From contig JAPHTP010000073.1 in NCBI GenBank assembly GCA_026196875.1, positions 1 to 44,682 of the forward strand: a stretch of 44,682 nucleotides of DNA, read 5' to 3'. The notes under the pieces were generated by a model that was given only the letters and a program-made list of their open reading frames with translations, was not told where the DNA came from and ran no database searches. This DNA comes from Kangiellaceae bacterium (lineage in GTDB: Bacteria > Pseudomonadota > Gammaproteobacteria > Enterobacterales > Kangiellaceae). Each line of letters begins with the position of its first letter. The stretch's first letter is position 1. Positions 42,631 through 44,682 of this stretch are shown here, in pieces. The translations under genes and the position numbers were made by a program.

Positions 42631-43320
42631 CTATCTAGCCATCCTGATAAGGGCAATCCATCTCCAAATACTTAATATATCCGCCAAAGCGGCAGCTACA
42701 TAGGTAAGTGCGCATGCTCGTAATGTTTGTTGAATAGCGGGGATATATTTGTCGGGCACGTAATTACCTTGTCTTAATATTGGCAAAGCCTTATTAAAAC
42801 TGGCATCCCACTCTTCCGGCAAAATTGCTGCGTAAGCAAAAACTGAACACAACAATGTAATTAGCCCCACTAAAGCGGTAATTGCCATCAGGTGGGGAAT
42901 TCGAATAATCATTGCTATTAGGGGGAGAGCCATCAATACGGCAGCCCCGATTTTTTGCAAAGAATGAGCTTTAGTTAGGTATTTTCTGCGCAAAAAACTA
43001 ACTGGCTCTTGGCGGTTAAACTGAATTGCATGACCTACTTCATGAGCTGCTACAGCAACAGCGGTAAGAGATTTTCCGTTAAGATAACTTGGACTCAACC
43101 TTACAGTATTTGACTGCGGATCATAGTGATCTGCGCCTTCCTCTGCTTCCTCAAGATTAACGTTAGAAAGCTCATATTTGTCTAGCAAATGTTGAGCGAG
43201 CTCGCCACCTGTACCAGGCATTGCAGGCAAGGGTTTCGCGTGCTTTTTTAGCACATAGCGCACCCACCACTGAGGGATGAAGACGACGGCAAGAATAACT
43301 AATAAAATTAAAATATACAT
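42631..43320 (-). CDS. YugP-type zinc metallopeptidase
   Basis: 229 residues from ATG 43320; an in-frame TTG at 43365 would add 15 residues before the first helix. A membrane helix (2-20) is followed by VAVAAHEVGHAIQ with zinc motif HEVGH (93-97), then three more helices. This is the DUF/peptidase family PF04298 (YugP), an integral-membrane zinc peptidase of unknown substrate. It is divergent from the MaoC gene. Confidence 0.85.
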   Translation of the reverse strand: MYILILLVILAVVFIPQWWVRYVLKKHAKPLPAMPGTGGELAQHLLDKYELSNVNLEEAEEGADHYDPQSNTVRLSPSYLNGKSLTAVAVAAHEVGHAIQFNRQEPVSFLRRKYLTKAHSLQKIGAAVLMALPLIAMIIRIPHLMAITALVGLITLLCSVFAYAAILPEEWDASFNKALPILRQGNYVPDKYIPAIQQTLRACALTYVAAALADILSIWRWIALIRMAR

Positions 43321-43531
43321 GGACTCGGACACAAAACCATTTTTAACACCGTTTAATTGTTGCAATAAGTAACAGATAAGTCACATATCGTTAATAAAAT
43401 AGTACAAGTTTGTAAGACCAATGTATAATATGAACTTGAAAATTAAACATACATCAGAAAATGATGTTCGAGAATTAACCAGAGCGCCTTCTGTTTATTT
43501 TATAGGGAAGCTATTTACTGGAGTTTTACAC

Positions 43532-44209
43532 GTGAATGTTGTTGAGTTCATTCGAGAAAAAAAAGAGCGGTTTCAACAGAACAATGCTGAATTCAGGGCT
43601 AAAATAGAACCACAATTTAAAAATCTAACTCAATTAATCACCCAAACTATTTCAAATACGCTCAATAACCCTTGGATATCACGCTTCAATCCTTTTGAAG
43701 AAGAGCAAGAAGAGCAACCTCCCCAACCTTTAGTTTTAGTACCTGCTGCTGCAGAAATGTACAAAAAGCTAGAACAACAACTAGGCGAAGAGACTTTTGT
43801 CGGGGAGTGGTTTACCGTGGATCAAGATTGTATTAATCAATTTGCTGAGGTTACCGGTGACCAGCAATGGATCCATACGGATCCTGAACGAGCAGCCAAA
43901 GAATCGCCGTTTAAGACCACGATTGCTCATGGTTTCTTAACTTTATCTTTATTGCCCAAATTGACCGATACCGTTGACGATAGCAATAATCCTTATCCTG
44001 AAGCCAAAATGGCGGTTAACTATGGACTAAACCAAGTCCGATTCCCATACCCCGTAAAAGCAGGCTCGAGAGTGAGGGCACGCACAAAACTTGTTGAGTT
44101 ATCACCGATGCGAAAGAGTATTGAGCTTGTAAACGAAATCAGTATCGAAGTTGAAAATAGTAAACGTCTCGCGTGTGTGGCAGAAACTGTGCTAAGGCTC
44201 TACTTTTAG
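43532..44209 (+). CDS. MaoC-family enoyl-CoA hydratase with phasin-like N-terminus
   Basis: 226 residues from GTG 43532, which has GGAG eight bases upstream; an in-frame ATG at 43421 has a poor ribosome site but would add 37 residues. A charged helical N-terminal part (about 1-65) resembles phasin-like segments. The MaoC hot-dog domain follows (about 75-226) with VTGDQQWIHTDPERA (catalytic Asp and His) and TIAHGFLTLSLLP. Enzymes of this type hydrate trans-2-enoyl-CoA to (R)-3-hydroxyacyl-CoA, often for polyhydroxyalkanoate synthesis. A link to PHA is inference. Confidence 0.82.
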   Translation: MNVVEFIREKKERFQQNNAEFRAKIEPQFKNLTQLITQTISNTLNNPWISRFNPFEEEQEEQPPQPLVLVPAAAEMYKKLEQQLGEETFVGEWFTVDQDCINQFAEVTGDQQWIHTDPERAAKESPFKTTIAHGFLTLSLLPKLTDTVDDSNNPYPEAKMAVNYGLNQVRFPYPVKAGSRVRARTKLVELSPMRKSIELVNEISIEVENSKRLACVAETVLRLYF

Positions 44210-44280
44210 TCTTTCTTAAGGTGTTTGTCGACTATTTAGCTAAGTCATCAGTCAAATGCCAAAGGGTGTACATATTAAAG

Positions 44281-44682
44281 GTGTCACTATTTTCGCTTTT
44301 ACTATTTTCAATTACCCAATTTCAACCAAAATGCTCGGCGTCGGATTCATTGAACATGAAACCGCTATCCATTCCATCAAGTAAACGCTCGCTAAAAGCG
44401 ATCACTCGTGCCTACCCTTTAGTTGAGCCACTCATGGATGCGCAGGGTCTTACTCGAGGCTCACAAGTTTTTATTAGAATATTCAAACAGGAATCAGAGT
44501 TAGAAGTTTGGTTAAAAGGCGTAGACAGTAAGTTTAAACTGTTTAAAATTTATCCTATATGCACCTACTCAGGTAAATTGGGCCCTAAACAGAGGCAAGG
44601 AGATAAGCAAAGCCCAGAGGGATTTTATTACGTAAAACCGAAGCAATTAAACCCTTGGAGCCTCTTCCATTTATCATTCAAC
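44281..44682 (+). CDS. YafK-type L,D-transpeptidase, N-terminal part (cut by window edge)
   Basis: The open frame from GTG 44281 runs off the right edge (134 codons visible). A hydrophobic start (SLFSLLLFSITQFQ) may be a signal peptide, then SQVFIRIFKQESELEVWLKG, FKLFKIYPICTYSGKLGPKQRQGDKQSPEGFYYV. The last segment is the typical YafK/YkuD start (SG.LGPK...GD..SPEG.Y). Such proteins crosslink or remove lipoprotein from peptidoglycan in the periplasm. The catalytic Cys lies beyond the window. The start codon is uncertain; GTG 44266 and ATG 44355 are alternatives. Confidence 0.7.
   Translation, partial: MSLFSLLLFSITQFQPKCSASDSLNMKPLSIPSSKRSLKAITRAYPLVEPLMDAQGLTRGSQVFIRIFKQESELEVWLKGVDSKFKLFKIYPICTYSGKLGPKQRQGDKQSPEGFYYVKPKQLNPWSLFHLSFN

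Noticed and set aside
1-44682. CRISPR arrays, tRNA/rRNA genes, insertion sequences, prophage
   Set aside because: None were recognised by eye in the gaps between genes; a covariance-model search was not possible here.

Overview
The window is AT-rich (roughly 40% GC by eye) bacterial chromosome from a Gram-negative gammaproteobacterium. Evidence: a TonB-dependent outer-membrane receptor, several lipoproteins, c-type cytochromes, short Shine-Dalgarno-led operons and an arginine operon of the Xanthomonas (acetylated-intermediate) type. A marine Kangiella/Aliikangiella-like organism would fit, but that placement is a guess. I see no tRNA, rRNA, CRISPR array, insertion sequence or prophage.

Layout. 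(1) 1-9.0 kb: an iron/heme locus. A minus-strand operon runs HmuR-like TonB receptor -> MotA/TolQ/ExbB-like channel -> DUF2149 protein with an ExbD-like membrane segment -> secreted, membrane-anchored CobN-like chelatase (HmuS-like). A PepSY-type membrane protein continues past the left edge. A Fur-like box lies in the divergent promoter region; on its other side are a free-standing CcmI-C-like protein and a CopD-like membrane protein. (2) 9.0-17 kb: a GNAT acetyltransferase, a C-terminal-haem cytochrome, a lipoprotein, a cupin, a DUF3391/HD-GYP protein, a transglutaminase-like TPR protein and a LytS/LytTR two-component pair. (3) 17-25.5 kb: an alpha/beta hydrolase, NTF2/SnoaL-like proteins, YjdM, DUF3185, DUF99, a lipoprotein, a cupin, a thioesterase, an HxlR regulator divergent from a glutathione transferase, a FlaR-like P-loop protein and an SGNH hydrolase. 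(4) 25.7-31 kb: a secreted serine protease (S1-PPC-PKD-CBM), a NUDIX hydrolase, NnrU, a secreted unknown and a second HD-GYP paralogue. (5) 31.4-38.9 kb: the arginine operon argF'-argG-argE-argB/A-argC-argH, preceded by a 53-codon leader ORF with five consecutive Arg codons and a strong intrinsic terminator. (6) 38.9-44.7 kb: DUF3617 protein, lipoprotein, S9 peptidase, YugP-type zinc peptidase, MaoC dehydratase and a YafK-type L,D-transpeptidase cut by the right edge.

The two most interesting systems are these. First, an apparent ribosome-mediated arginine attenuator in front of argF': Arg-codon run, an 8-bp antiterminator pairing and a terminator are all readable in the sequence. Second, the heme operon, where a chelatase-family protein outside the cytoplasm, without AAA+ partners, is encoded with an ExbB/ExbD-like pair that could drive it with the proton motive force. 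The arginine genes together encode conversion of glutamate to arginine through N-acetylornithine and N-acetylcitrulline; argD and carbamoyl-phosphate synthase must be elsewhere.
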